A DNA stretch of 64,000 nt, from NCBI GenBank assembly GCA_031551635.1, contig JAVBNH010000002.1:1-64000 (forward strand), in the 5' to 3' direction. The stretch's first letter is position 1; every line of letters begins with the position of its first letter. A program made the translations under genes and the position numbers. Of this stretch, positions 24,332 through 32,943 are shown one piece after another. The notes beneath the pieces were generated by a model. It had not been told where the DNA came from and made no database searches. It saw nothing but the letters and a program-made list of their open reading frames with translations. Source of the DNA: JAVBNH01 sp031551635. Lineage in GTDB: Bacteria; Bacillota; Clostridia; Oscillospirales; Acutalibacteraceae.

Positions 24332-25657
24332 ATGGCATTTGAGGGACTTTCAGATAAATTAGAATCCGCTTTTAAACGTCTTAAAAGCAAGGGTAGCCTG
24401 AATGAGGGCGATGTCCGCGAGGCTATGCGCGAGGTTCGTCTTGCGCTGCTGGAGGCTGATGTCAGCTACAAGGTCGCCAAGGATTTTACCCAGTCTGTGA
24501 CTGAAAAGGCGATAGGCTCGGCTGTCATGGAGAGCCTGACTCCGGCTCAGATGGTTATCAAAATTGTTAATGAAGAATTAACAAGCCTTATGGGCGGCAC
24601 TCATTCGCGGCTGGCATATGCCTCGCATCCCCCTACAATTGTCCTTATGTGCGGTCTCAACGGCGCGGGAAAAACTACCCATGCCGCGAAAATCGCCAAT
24701 AAACTTAAAAAAGACGGTCACCGTCCGCTGCTTTGCGGACTTGATATATACCGCCCCGCTGCGATTAAACAGCTTCAGGTAATCGCTGCCCAGATTGATG
24801 TTCCGGTTTTTGAAAAGGGCACACAGAATCCGACAATTACCGCGAAGGAAGCCGTTTCGTATTCCAAGGATCACGGCTATGATTACCTCATTCTCGATAC
24901 CGCCGGACGCCTGCAAATCGACGAGGTGCTCATGCAGGAGCTTAAGGACATAAAGTCAACTGTCAAACCGCATGAGATACTTCTTGTCATTGACGCTATG
25001 ACCGGTCAGGACGCGGTTAATGTTGCCACAGCCTTTAACGAGGCTCTCGGCGTTGACGGCTTGGTGCTGACAAAGCTTGACTGTGACACAAGAGGCGGTG
25101 CGGCGCTCTCTGCGAGAGCCGTAACCGGTAAGCCTATTAAATTCGCCGGAATAGGCGAAAAAGTCGATGACCTCGATATTTTCTACCCCGACCGCATGGC
25201 TTCAAGAATCCTCGGCATGGGCGATATGCTCTCGCTTATTGAGAAAGCTGAGGTTGCCCTCGACGAAAAAAAGGCGATGCAGCTTGAGGAACGCCTGAGG
25301 CAAAACAAATTCGACCTAAATGACCTGCTTATGCAGATGCAGGAAATGAAAAAAATGGGTTCGATGAAGGATCTTTTGTCAATGATACCCGGAGTCGGCA
25401 AAAAAATCAAGGAAGCCGATATTGATGAGCGTCAGATCGACAAAACAAAGGCGATTATTCTCTCAATGACCGCGAAAGAACGCGAAAAGCCCGATATAAT
25501 TAACCCCTCGAGAAAAAAGAGAATCGCCGCAGGCTGCGGGATGCAGGTTGAGGATGTCAACAGGCTGCTTAATCAATTCAAGCAGATGCAAAAAATGATG
25601 AAGCAATTCAGCGGCAAGGGCAGCAAAAAAATGATGCAGAGAATGAGACCGTTTTAG
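24332..25657 (+). CDS. ffh: signal recognition particle protein Ffh
   Basis: 441 residues. An N domain (1-90) is followed by the G domain, with Walker A GLNGAGKTT (108-116), DTAGR (about 189-193), TKLD (about 247-250) and GIGEK. The methionine-rich M domain (about 300-441) is clear in LMQMQEMKKMG and FKQMQKMMKQF, and GCGMQVEDVNRLLNQF provides the 4.5S RNA binding helix region. It targets nascent membrane proteins to FtsY and SecYEG. Confidence 0.98.
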   Translation: MAFEGLSDKLESAFKRLKSKGSLNEGDVREAMREVRLALLEADVSYKVAKDFTQSVTEKAIGSAVMESLTPAQMVIKIVNEELTSLMGGTHSRLAYASHPPTIVLMCGLNGAGKTTHAAKIANKLKKDGHRPLLCGLDIYRPAAIKQLQVIAAQIDVPVFEKGTQNPTITAKEAVSYSKDHGYDYLILDTAGRLQIDEVLMQELKDIKSTVKPHEILLVIDAMTGQDAVNVATAFNEALGVDGLVLTKLDCDTRGGAALSARAVTGKPIKFAGIGEKVDDLDIFYPDRMASRILGMGDMLSLIEKAEVALDEKKAMQLEERLRQNKFDLNDLLMQMQEMKKMGSMKDLLSMIPGVGKKIKEADIDERQIDKTKAIILSMTAKEREKPDIINPSRKKRIAAGCGMQVEDVNRLLNQFKQMQKMMKQFSGKGSKKMMQRMRPF

Positions 25658-25742
25658 CTCATTATAATATATTGTATTCGTATTTTACATTTATTTAGTC
25701 GTATAAATTTAAAATAAATAATTTTTTGTTGGAGGAAATCTC

Positions 25743-25988
25743 ATGGCAGTCAAAATTCGTCTGCGCCGGATGGGCGCGAAAAAAGCACCGTTTTACCGTA
25801 TAGTTGTCGCGGATTCAAGATACCCCCGCGATGGCAGATTTATCGAGGAAATCGGCTCGTACAATCCCCTCAAGGAGCCGTCCGAGATTAAAGTCGACGC
25901 CGATAAGGTTAAAAAATGGATTGAGAACGGCGCACAGCCCACTGACACCGTTAAAGTTCTTTTGAAAAAGTCCGGTGTTATTGAATAA
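25743..25988 (+). CDS. rpsP: 30S ribosomal protein S16
   Basis: 81 residues. It begins MAVKIRLRRMGAKKAPFYRI and continues VVADSRYPRDGRFIEEIGSY, the S16 signature. SD TTGGAGGAAA precedes the ATG. It lies in the conserved order ffh-rpsP-khpA-rimM-trmD. Confidence 0.98.
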   Translation: MAVKIRLRRMGAKKAPFYRIVVADSRYPRDGRFIEEIGSYNPLKEPSEIKVDADKVKKWIENGAQPTDTVKVLLKKSGVIE

Positions 25989-26029
25989 GTTTATTTTACC
26001 CATAAAGGGTTTGTTGGAGGAGTCAGAGT

Positions 26030-26263
26030 ATGGAAGAACTGTTAGTCTCATTGGTCAAGGGTCTCGTTGACGATCCGTCAGCTATTAATGTCACAACTGA
26101 CGAAGTCAATGACGAGGGAATCATTGTTTATCATTTGCACGTCGCTCCCGATGATATGGGTCGTGTAATCGGTAAACAGGGCCGTGTTGCAAAGGCAATC
26201 CGCACAGTAATGCGCGCGACTGCAAACCGCAAGGAAATGAAGGTTCAGGTAGAAATCGATTAA
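26030..26263 (+). CDS. khpA: KH-domain RNA-binding protein KhpA
   Basis: 77 residues, one KH domain with the GxxG loop in MGRVIGKQGRVAKAIRTVMR. In other Firmicutes KhpA pairs with KhpB to bind RNA and influence cell elongation and division. SD TTGGAGGAGT is strong. It is encoded between rpsP and rimM as usual. Confidence 0.96.
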   Translation: MEELLVSLVKGLVDDPSAINVTTDEVNDEGIIVYHLHVAPDDMGRVIGKQGRVAKAIRTVMRATANRKEMKVQVEID

Positions 26264-26285
26264 TTTCCTTTCCGGCATTGAACGC

Positions 26286-26412
26286 TCGAAGGTTTCCCTG
26301 AAATGTTAGTTTTTCAGGGAAACTATAAGGCTCATATACTGCAATTGGCGATACTTGTTTGACGACTGTCTATCGAACAGATAAACAGCGGTCAGGCAAG
26401 TATTTATTGCAT
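26286..26412 (+). other. structured intergenic RNA candidate between khpA and rimM
   Basis: The first element is a perfect 12-bp stem, GTTTCCCTGAAA (26292-26303) with TTTCAGGGAAAC (26312-26323). The second is a longer nested fold in which GCAAT / ATTGC (26341-26345, 26406-26410) encloses ATACTTG / CAAGTAT (26351-26357, 26397-26403), with further GAC/GTC and CTGT/ACAG pairs inside. There is no U-run after either, so they are not simple terminators. They lie inside the operon just before the rimM SD. Confidence 0.6.
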
Positions 26413-26433
26413 TAATTATTAACGGAGAATTTC

Positions 26434-26952
26434 ATGCTGAAAAAATATCTTGAAATCGGGCAGATAGTCTCGACTCACGGCATTCGCGGAGAGCTGAGGG
26501 TAAACCCGTGGTGCGACGGTCCGGAATACTTTAAACACTTTAAAAAACTTTATTTTAAGAGCAACGGCAGCGAACCTGTCAGAGTGCTCTCAAGCCGTCC
26601 GCACGGTTCGGTTTGTATTTTGTCGCTTGAGAATGTCGATACAGTTGAAAAGGCGCAAGCGCTCAAGAATAAAATTCTCTATATGAAGCGTGACGACGCA
26701 CCGAAACAGGAGGGTAAATACTTCATTCAGGATCTAATCGGCTGCAGCGTTATAGATGCAGATAAAGGTATCCGATACGGTGAAATTTCCGATGTCAGCC
26801 CTACCGGCGCGAATGATGTCTGGCATATAAAGGGTGTTGACGGCAAGGAGTTTCTGATTCCTGCAATTCCTTCGGTAGTTATACTGACAGATATTGAAAA
26901 TGAAGTTATCGAAATCCGTCCTCTGGAAGGAATGTTCGGCGATGAGGATTGA
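26434..26952 (+). CDS. rimM: ribosome maturation factor RimM
   Basis: 172 residues. The N-terminal RimM domain contains EIGQIVSTHGIRGELRVNPW and the PRC-barrel domain DLIGCSVIDADKGIRYGEIS plus EFLIPAIPSVV. It assists 30S head assembly, acting near S19. It overlaps trmD by 11 bp. A folded RNA element precedes it. Confidence 0.97.
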   Translation: MLKKYLEIGQIVSTHGIRGELRVNPWCDGPEYFKHFKKLYFKSNGSEPVRVLSSRPHGSVCILSLENVDTVEKAQALKNKILYMKRDDAPKQEGKYFIQDLIGCSVIDADKGIRYGEISDVSPTGANDVWHIKGVDGKEFLIPAIPSVVILTDIENEVIEIRPLEGMFGDED

Positions 26953-27625
26953 TATTATTACGCTTTTTCCGCAGATGTGCGAGTCTGTTTTCAGCGAAAG
27001 CATTATCGGGCGGGCTCTCAAAGCAGGTTATATTAAAATTTACTCACATAATCTCAGGGATTTCAGCGACAATAAGCATGGTACAGTTGATGATACTCCA
27101 TATGGCGGCGGCGGAGGAATGCTTCTGCGTGCCGAGCCGATTTTTTTGTGTTTCAAACATATTTGTGAAGCAGCAGGGAAACGGCCTCATCTTGTGTATA
27201 TGTCTCCCCAGGGGCAGCTGCTTACGCAAAAAACCTCAAACAGACTTGCCTCGCTTGACAATCTCGCGATTCTTTGCGGGCATTACGAGGGCGTTGATGA
27301 AAGGGTAATTGAGGAAATTGTCGACGAGGAAATTTCGATTGGTGATTTTGTACTTACAGGCGGCGAGCTTCCCGCGCTGGTGCTGATGGACACTGTCGCG
27401 AGGCTTGTCCCGGGTGTACTCAAGTCAGATGCGGCTTTTCAGGATGAAAGCCATTACAGCGGAATGCTTGAATACCCGCAATATACAAAACCATCAAATT
27501 GGCACGGACGGGAAGTGCCGGAGGTGCTGCTGAGCGGTCATCACGCAAAAATTAAACAATGGCAGCATGAACAGTCCTTGAAACGCACAAAGGAACGCAG
27601 ACCGGATATGTTAGGTGAAATATGA
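26942..27625 (+). CDS. trmD: tRNA (guanine-37-N1)-methyltransferase, C-terminally short
   Basis: 227 residues from the ATG at 26942; the family is usually 240-250. The knot and SAM-site motifs are present: TPYGGGGGMLLRAEPI, LCGHYEGVDERVIE, EISIGDFVLTGGELPA and YTKPSNWHGREVPEVLLSGH. It methylates G37 of tRNAs reading CUN, CCN and CGG codons to prevent +1 slips. The last codons (LGEI) and stop are formed by the 5' end of repeat A, and rplS, the usual next gene, is absent. The catalytic part is intact, so activity is likely retained. Confidence 0.96.
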   Translation: MRIDIITLFPQMCESVFSESIIGRALKAGYIKIYSHNLRDFSDNKHGTVDDTPYGGGGGMLLRAEPIFLCFKHICEAAGKRPHLVYMSPQGQLLTQKTSNRLASLDNLAILCGHYEGVDERVIEEIVDEEISIGDFVLTGGELPALVLMDTVARLVPGVLKSDAAFQDESHYSGMLEYPQYTKPSNWHGREVPEVLLSGHHAKIKQWQHEQSLKRTKERRPDMLGEI

Positions 27626-27744
27626 TTTAATCATCATTCACAGACAGAGCCAAAGAATTTCGTTTATAAAGCTTGATATATCAAGCTTTATAAAATCAAT
27701 GAATAGACAAAAGTGAGAAAAATTCAATTAATCAGTGGTTACCT
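27611..27744 (+). repeat. dispersed repeat A, copy 2, overlapping the trmD stop codon
   Basis: TTAGGTGAAATATGATTTAATC aligns with the copy at 14634. It shares CACAGACAGAGCC, the palindrome AAGCTTGATATATCAAGCTT (27666-27689 region), AAAATCAATGAATAGACAAA and the end AATTAATCAGTGGTTACCTA. The trmD TGA is inside the first 15 bp. The right end touches the start of the deacetylase gene. Confidence 0.88.
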
Positions 27745-27749
27745 ATAAA

Positions 27750-28757
27750 ATGAAAGAGCTGGGCATTTTAATGAAAAAGAGTGTTAAAAAGAATTCACAG
27801 TTATTTTTTATAACATTTTGTGTTGCGGTTTTAATTGCCACCGTTTCCTTCGGTATCGGCACGGCTAGAAACAGAATGTTGATTGAAAAATATTCCTTGA
27901 CCGCTGAAAGCCATGAAGATGGCGCGGACAATATGAATTTTTCCGGTAACGGCAATGATAGCACCGAAGGCGCGAAAAGTACCGGAAGCACTGCAGGCAA
28001 TACCTCGACGACCTCGAAAAAGCAGGAAACAACCTCCTCGAAAACCACTCAGAGCAATACTCAAACTACAGCTCCGACACAGCCGGAACCTACAACGGAC
28101 GATGCAAAGGAGACTGTCGGAGGAAATAAGATTGTCTACCTGACTTTTGACGACGGACCCTCAGCCGTTACTAAGAGGGTTCTCGATGTACTTGACAATT
28201 ACGGTATCAAAGCGACCTTTTTTGTCATTTATTCAAAGGGCTGCGAGAGTATTCTCAAGGATATAAGCGACAGGGGGCATAAAATCGGTATACATTCCTA
28301 CACTCATCGCTATGACCTGATGTACGCCTCTGAGGATGCTTTTTTTGATGAGCTGAACAGAATGAACGATGTTGTTGAAAACGTGACCGGAAAACGTTCG
28401 GATATAATGAGATTCATCGGCGGCAGCAGTAACACCGTAAGCAAAAAATATTGCGCGGGGCTTATGTCAAAACTGGTTAAGGAGGTTGAGCGGCAGGGTT
28501 ACTCCTATTTTGACTGGAACGCTGATTCCCGCGACGCGACAGGTAATAATCTTCCCGCCTCAACGATTGTCAGTAAAACAAAGGCTCAGTTTAAAACGCC
28601 TCCCGCGCGAATCTGCCTTTTGATGCACGACTCCGCCGGGAAATCCACTACTGCCGATGCGCTGCCGCAGATTATTGAATATTATCGCGATCTGGGCTAC
28701 AGCTTCGATGTACTCAATCATGATTATTCAGCCTTTCATCATCAGGTGGTAAATTGA
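27750..28757 (+). CDS. polysaccharide deacetylase (CE4), membrane-anchored
   Basis: About 335 residues from the ATG at 27750; a second ATG at 27771 gives a cleaner N-terminus (MKKSVKKNSQLFFITF). One membrane helix is followed by a Ser/Thr/Gln-rich linker (about 60-120) and the CE4 domain: motif 1 TFDDGPS (catalytic Asp, metal Asp), motif 2 HSYTH, motif 3 RFIGGS (R-x-GGS variant), motif 4 DWNADS and motif 5 LLMHDS. It removes acetyl groups from peptidoglycan or another cell-surface glycan, outside the membrane. The short gap to repeat A suggests the repeat carries its promoter or leader; no separate promoter is obvious. Confidence 0.92.
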   Translation: MKELGILMKKSVKKNSQLFFITFCVAVLIATVSFGIGTARNRMLIEKYSLTAESHEDGADNMNFSGNGNDSTEGAKSTGSTAGNTSTTSKKQETTSSKTTQSNTQTTAPTQPEPTTDDAKETVGGNKIVYLTFDDGPSAVTKRVLDVLDNYGIKATFFVIYSKGCESILKDISDRGHKIGIHSYTHRYDLMYASEDAFFDELNRMNDVVENVTGKRSDIMRFIGGSSNTVSKKYCAGLMSKLVKEVERQGYSYFDWNADSRDATGNNLPASTIVSKTKAQFKTPPARICLLMHDSAGKSTTADALPQIIEYYRDLGYSFDVLNHDYSAFHHQVVN

Positions 28758-28928
28758 TTTTTTTGTAGTTTTTACATTTTTAGGATTATTTACAAAATAT
28801 ATGCTTTTCACCCAGCAAATTCAAGGATAAAAAACTGTCATTATTAACAAACATTTTGCTTTTCTATTGTGCAACTTTAGGCGTACAACTGAAATATTGA
28901 AAATGTCAATTTTATCAGGCATAAAGCG

Positions 28929-28956
28929 TTGACTGCAAGAAAGTTTGTGATATAAT
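28929..28956 (+). promoter_or_regulatory. promoter of the HPr gene
   Basis: TTGACT (28929-28934) and TATAAT (28951-28956) have a 16-bp spacer, about 85 bp upstream of the coding start. The 287-bp gap from the deacetylase gene otherwise shows only AT-rich sequence. Confidence 0.75.
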
Positions 28957-29044
28957 ATTGTTGTTAATAGCGATTGTTTTATAATTTGGCTCAGTAGCGT
29001 TTATTCGCTTTTTGCCTTATATAAAGAAAGGTATGAATTTTATT

Positions 29045-29308
29045 ATGTTTCATAAAGATGTATTCGTACAAAATGAAGTAGGTCTGCACGCGAGACCGGC
29101 GACCTTTTTTATTCAAAAAGCAAACGAGTTTAAATCGACAATATGGGTCGAAAAAGAGGATAGGCGGGTTAACGCCAAGAGCCTTCTGGGTGTTCTGTCT
29201 TTGGGTATCATGGGCGGTACGGATATCCGCATAATTGCCGGCGGCGCAGACGAGGTTGAGGCTGTTGAGGGTCTCTCGAAGCTTGTCGAGTCCGGCTTCG
29301 CAGAATAA
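29045..29308 (+). CDS. ptsH: phosphocarrier protein HPr
   Basis: 87 residues from the ATG at 29045. This start puts the phosphorylated histidine at 15 (VGLHARPAT) and the regulatory serine at 46 (NAKSLLGVLSL), exactly the classical HPr numbering; an upstream ATG at 29033 abuts the SD. His15 receives phosphate from enzyme I for sugar PTS import. Ser46 is the HPr-kinase site used in catabolite control. Having both makes it HPr, not Crh. No ptsI lies nearby. Confidence 0.94.
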   Translation: MFHKDVFVQNEVGLHARPATFFIQKANEFKSTIWVEKEDRRVNAKSLLGVLSLGIMGGTDIRIIAGGADEVEAVEGLSKLVESGFAE

Positions 29309-29370
29309 ATCATAATACGCTGAATCGGTGTATCGGGGTTGTTGCTTCGGTACACTTTTTGTGTTTTTTT

Positions 29371-29718
29371 TAGGGACTAGGGAATAGGGACTAGGGACTA
29401 GGGAATAGGGACTAGGGAATAGGGAATAGGGAATAGGGACTAGGGAATAGAGACTAGGGACTAGGGCAAGTGATGAATGAAGAATGAAAAATGAAAAATT
29501 GGTGTCGAGTAAGTAGAATAAAGATTGTTTTTTATCATTTCAACCGATTGGATTTAAATTTTTAATAATAGTTACCTGTTTTTAATAAGTTTAATATTAC
29601 ATTATAAAATCATTCGCAGACAGTATAATTAAGCATAAAAACATTCTGTTTCGCGACCTAAACTAGCTCCTATTCCCTAGCCCCTATTCCCTAGCCCCTA
29701 TTCCCTATTCTAGTCCCT
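29371..29718 (-). repeat. dispersed repeat B, copy 2 (inverted relative to copy 1) with heptamer arrays
   Basis: The left array is fourteen perfect-period heptamers, TAGGGAC/TAGGGAA (29371-29468), followed by a short GAATGAA-type stretch (29473-29500). The right array (29663-29718) is eight inverse heptamers (CTATTCC/CTAGCCC). The core between them (about 29505-29664) is the reverse complement of the copy at 7570-7730 and ends TTTCGCGACCTAAACTAG. It fills the 430-bp gap between HPr and uvrC and stops just before the uvrC SD. Confidence 0.85.
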
Positions 29719-29738
29719 AATCAAAAAAAGGTGATATT

Positions 29739-32228
29739 TTGTCTGAAATTGTTGAAGCTCTTCGAAAAAAAGCCATGAAGCTCCCTGCGACGCCGGGGGT
29801 TTATATAATGAAAAACAAGCACTCCGAAATTATCTATATAGGTAAGGCGAAGAGGCTTAAAAATCGTGTCAGCACTTATTTCGGCTCTGATAAAACCTTT
29901 GGGGAAAAGGTCAGGCGGATGGTGGAAAATGTCGCGGATTTTGACTATATCCTCGTTGACAGCGAATACGAGGCACTTGTGCTCGAATGCAGCCTGATAA
30001 AACAGAATAAACCGAAATATAATATCCTTCTCAAGGACGACAAGGGCATAAATTATATAAAAATCACAAAGGGCGATTGGCGAATGATTTCCACCTCTCA
30101 CGGCAAGCCCGAGGAGGACTGTGACCTCATAGGACCCTTTACAGGCATGGGTTATGTCACCCAGGCAGTCGAGCAGGCGTGTAAAATATATAAGCTTCCG
30201 ACCTGCTCAAAGGTTTTTCCGCGTGATATTAATAAGAGCAGACCTTGCTTGAATTTTCACCTTAAACAGTGTTCCTCACCCTGCTCTGGGAAAATTTCGC
30301 ATAAAGATTACAGCGAAGCGGTGGATTCAGCGGTCAGATTTATCCTCAACGGCAGCTCTGAGACGGAAAAAATGCTGAGAGCGCAGATGGAGGAAGCAGC
30401 CGAAAACCTTCAATTTGAGCTTGCGGCGAAATTTAGAGACCGCTTGAACGCCCTTGATAAGGTCGCGCAGAAACAGAAGGTTGTTTCCACCAGAATTAAA
30501 AATCAGGACATTTTCGCCCTCGCTGAGACAAAGGGGAGGGGCTGCCTGATGGTGCTGAGATTCAACGGCGGCAGTCTTTATGACAGCGAATATTTCTTTG
30601 TTGACAATCTTGACAGCCTGAGCGAAGCGCGCAGCGAAATGATTTTAAGCTATTATTCCATCAGGGATAATATACCCCAGAGAATAACCGTTGACGGCGA
30701 GGTTGACGATTTGGAGCTGGTCAGTGAGCATCTTTCAAAAAAACTGGGTAAAAAGGTCACAATTGCGATTCCCGAAAGAGGTGAGCAGGCGCAGCTCTGC
30801 GAGATGTGCCTGAGCAACGCCTTTGAAAAGCTGGCTCAGCAGGGCGGCTTTGAGGGGAAAAAGCTAGCGGCTATTGACGAGCTTGCGGAGTTACTCTGTC
30901 TTGATAAAAAGCCGGAATACATTGAAGCGTATGATATTTCTCATACCGCAGGAAGCGATAATGTCGCGGGAATGGTAGTATTCGAGGACGGAAAGCCGCT
31001 GAAAAAAGCTTACAGGCGTTTCTCTGTTAAAAGTTTTGAGGGTCAGGATGACTACGGCTCAATGCGCGAGGTACTTGAACGGCGTTTTAATGAGTATTTA
31101 GAACATAAAAGTGAAAATGAGGGCTTCGGCAGGCTTCCGGATTTGATTTTGCTGGATGGTGGAGTCGGTCAGGTAAATGCCGTGAAACCTCTGCTTGATA
31201 AATTCTCACTCGACATTCCGCTTTTCGGAATGGTTAAGGATTCAAAGCACCGCACCAAGGCGGTCACAGGCTCGCTCGAGGAAATCGCGATAAACGCGAA
31301 CAGGAAGGCTTTTACCCTGATTTCTGAAATTCAAGAGGAGGTTCACCGCTTTTCGATAGCCTATCACCATAAAAAACATAAAAAAGCTAGTATAAACAGC
31401 GCGTTGTGTGAGATTAGCGGCGTCGGCGAGACACGTGCGGCTAAGCTGATGAAGCATTTTAAGTCGGTAAAGGCAATAAGCGAGGTGAGAATAGACGAAA
31501 TCGCAGCAGTAAAAGGTGTGACAAAAGCTGCGGCTAGGAGTATATATTCACATTTTCACAGGGATAATATACTAAGGGCGGTCATTTTTGATTTGGACGG
31601 CACTCTGCTTAATACCCTTGACGATTTAGCGGACAGCGTGAATCACTGCATGAGGGAGTTTAATTTTCCCCCGAGGGAATACAGCGAGATTCGCAGTTTT
31701 GTCGGGAACGGTATACTAAAGCTTATTGAGCGTTCAGTACCGGAGGGAACGGATAAAAAAACAGTGGAAAAATGCACCGAGTTGATGCTGTCTTATTACG
31801 CTGAGCACTGTAATATCAAGACCGCGCCTTATGACGGGATTCTTGATTTGCTGCGGTGCTTGAAGGAAAATAATATAAAAACCGCCTGCGTGACAAATAA
31901 AAATCAGGTGATGGCGGGGACGCTTTGTGAAGAGCTTTTTACGGGTCTTATTGACGTGGTTATAGGTGCGAAGAGGGGTATTGCAATGAAGCCCGAGCCT
32001 GACGGCGTTTTTATCGCGATGAAGGATATGGGCGTTACAAACGGCGAATGTGTTTATGTCGGGGATTCTGATGTCGATATTTTAACGGCTCAGAACGCTG
32101 ATTTAAAGAGCGTCGGCGTGACCTGGGGCTTTAGGGATTATGAGGTTCTCCGCGATGCTGGAGCTGACGCAACAGTCGATTCGCCTAAGCAACTCCTCGA
32201 ATTATTGCAAAATAATTTAACAAAATAA
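29739..32228 (+). CDS. uvrC: UvrC excinuclease subunit fused to a HAD phosphatase (Gph-like)
   Basis: 829 residues. Residues 1-609 are a complete UvrC: GIY-YIG nuclease (GVYIMKNKHSEIIYIGKAKR), UVR UvrB-binding motif (about 205-240), RNase H-like 3' nuclease (YDISHTAGSDNVAGMVVFED) and helix-hairpin-helix (ISGVGETRAAKLMKHFKSVK). Without a stop, residues about 611-829 are a full HAD phosphatase: VIFDLDGTLLNT, CVTNKN, MKPEPDG and VGDSDVDI. UvrC makes both incisions in nucleotide excision repair; the HAD part resembles phosphoglycolate phosphatase. The start is TTG 29739 after SD AAAGGTGAT. The junction codons are CAGGGATAATATACTAAGG; an ATG-to-ATA change with a lost stop could have fused two genes. 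Confidence 0.9.
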   Translation: MSEIVEALRKKAMKLPATPGVYIMKNKHSEIIYIGKAKRLKNRVSTYFGSDKTFGEKVRRMVENVADFDYILVDSEYEALVLECSLIKQNKPKYNILLKDDKGINYIKITKGDWRMISTSHGKPEEDCDLIGPFTGMGYVTQAVEQACKIYKLPTCSKVFPRDINKSRPCLNFHLKQCSSPCSGKISHKDYSEAVDSAVRFILNGSSETEKMLRAQMEEAAENLQFELAAKFRDRLNALDKVAQKQKVVSTRIKNQDIFALAETKGRGCLMVLRFNGGSLYDSEYFFVDNLDSLSEARSEMILSYYSIRDNIPQRITVDGEVDDLELVSEHLSKKLGKKVTIAIPERGEQAQLCEMCLSNAFEKLAQQGGFEGKKLAAIDELAELLCLDKKPEYIEAYDISHTAGSDNVAGMVVFEDGKPLKKAYRRFSVKSFEGQDDYGSMREVLERRFNEYLEHKSENEGFGRLPDLILLDGGVGQVNAVKPLLDKFSLDIPLFGMVKDSKHRTKAVTGSLEEIAINANRKAFTLISEIQEEVHRFSIAYHHKKHKKASINSALCEISGVGETRAAKLMKHFKSVKAISEVRIDEIAAVKGVTKAAARSIYSHFHRDNILRAVIFDLDGTLLNTLDDLADSVNHCMREFNFPPREYSEIRSFVGNGILKLIERSVPEGTDKKTVEKCTELMLSYYAEHCNIKTAPYDGILDLLRCLKENNIKTACVTNKNQVMAGTLCEELFTGLIDVVIGAKRGIAMKPEPDGVFIAMKDMGVTNGECVYVGDSDVDILTAQNADLKSVGVTWGFRDYEVLRDAGADATVDSPKQLLELLQNNLTK

Positions 32229-32257
32229 TAATGCGAGAAATATTAACACTAATAGGC

Positions 32258-32287
32258 TTGACAAACAGGTATGAAAAATGAGATAAT
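32258..32287 (+). promoter_or_regulatory. promoter of rsmD-coaD
   Basis: TTGACA (32258-32263) and GATAAT (32282-32287) have an 18-bp spacer, about 54 bp before the rsmD start. Confidence 0.7.
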
Positions 32288-32340
32288 ATGAAGCGGAATC
32301 GGGTCGAAGCCCTTCGCTTTATGTAAAAAAGGAGAATATT

Positions 32341-32892
32341 GTGAGAGTCATTACCGGCAGCGCCCGGGGAAGAAGGCTTGCGTCCCCTGAGGGACTTGAC
32401 GTGCGGCCGACCTCTGACAGGGTTAAGGAAGCTATTTTCAGCATCGTTCAATTTGAAATTGAGGGCAGGAAGGTTCTCGATTTGTTTGCGGGCTCAGCCC
32501 AGCTTGGGATTGAAGCCCTGAGCAGGGGAGCCGAGCAGTGTGTTTTTGTTGAACAAAAGAATACGGTTGCTGAAATCGTGAAAAAAAATATTACGACCGT
32601 GGGATTTACTGACAAATCAAAAATTGTTAATTCCGACGCGTTCAGTTATATAAAAACTACCTCGGAAAAGTTTGATTTGGCTTTTCTTGACCCGCCGTAT
32701 GAGGGAAACCTTATTGCCAAGGCGCTTCCTGATTTGGTTCTCAGAATGAATGAGGGTTCGGTCATTGTCTGTGAGAGTGACAGCGCAGCGACTCTGCCGA
32801 TGAGTGAGGGGAATTTTAGAATATCCAGACAATACAGATATTCTTCAACAATGATCACTGTTTACAGGGATAGTGATGAAAAACAAGAATAA
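32341..32892 (+). CDS. rsmD: 16S rRNA (guanine-966-N2)-methyltransferase
   Basis: 183 residues. RVITGSARGRRLASPEGLDV and RPTSDRVKEAIFSI open the protein; VLDLFAGSAQLGIEALSRGA is the SAM site and LDPPYEG the catalytic motif. It methylates G966 of 16S rRNA. The start is GTG behind SD AAGGAGAAT. It is followed by coaD, the standard bacterial pairing. Confidence 0.96.
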   Translation: MRVITGSARGRRLASPEGLDVRPTSDRVKEAIFSIVQFEIEGRKVLDLFAGSAQLGIEALSRGAEQCVFVEQKNTVAEIVKKNITTVGFTDKSKIVNSDAFSYIKTTSEKFDLAFLDPPYEGNLIAKALPDLVLRMNEGSVIVCESDSAATLPMSEGNFRISRQYRYSSTMITVYRDSDEKQE

Positions 32893-32943
32893 TATTTTTT
32901 GCAGCAAAGCATATTCATTTGCGGGAAGAAGTGTAGTAAAATT

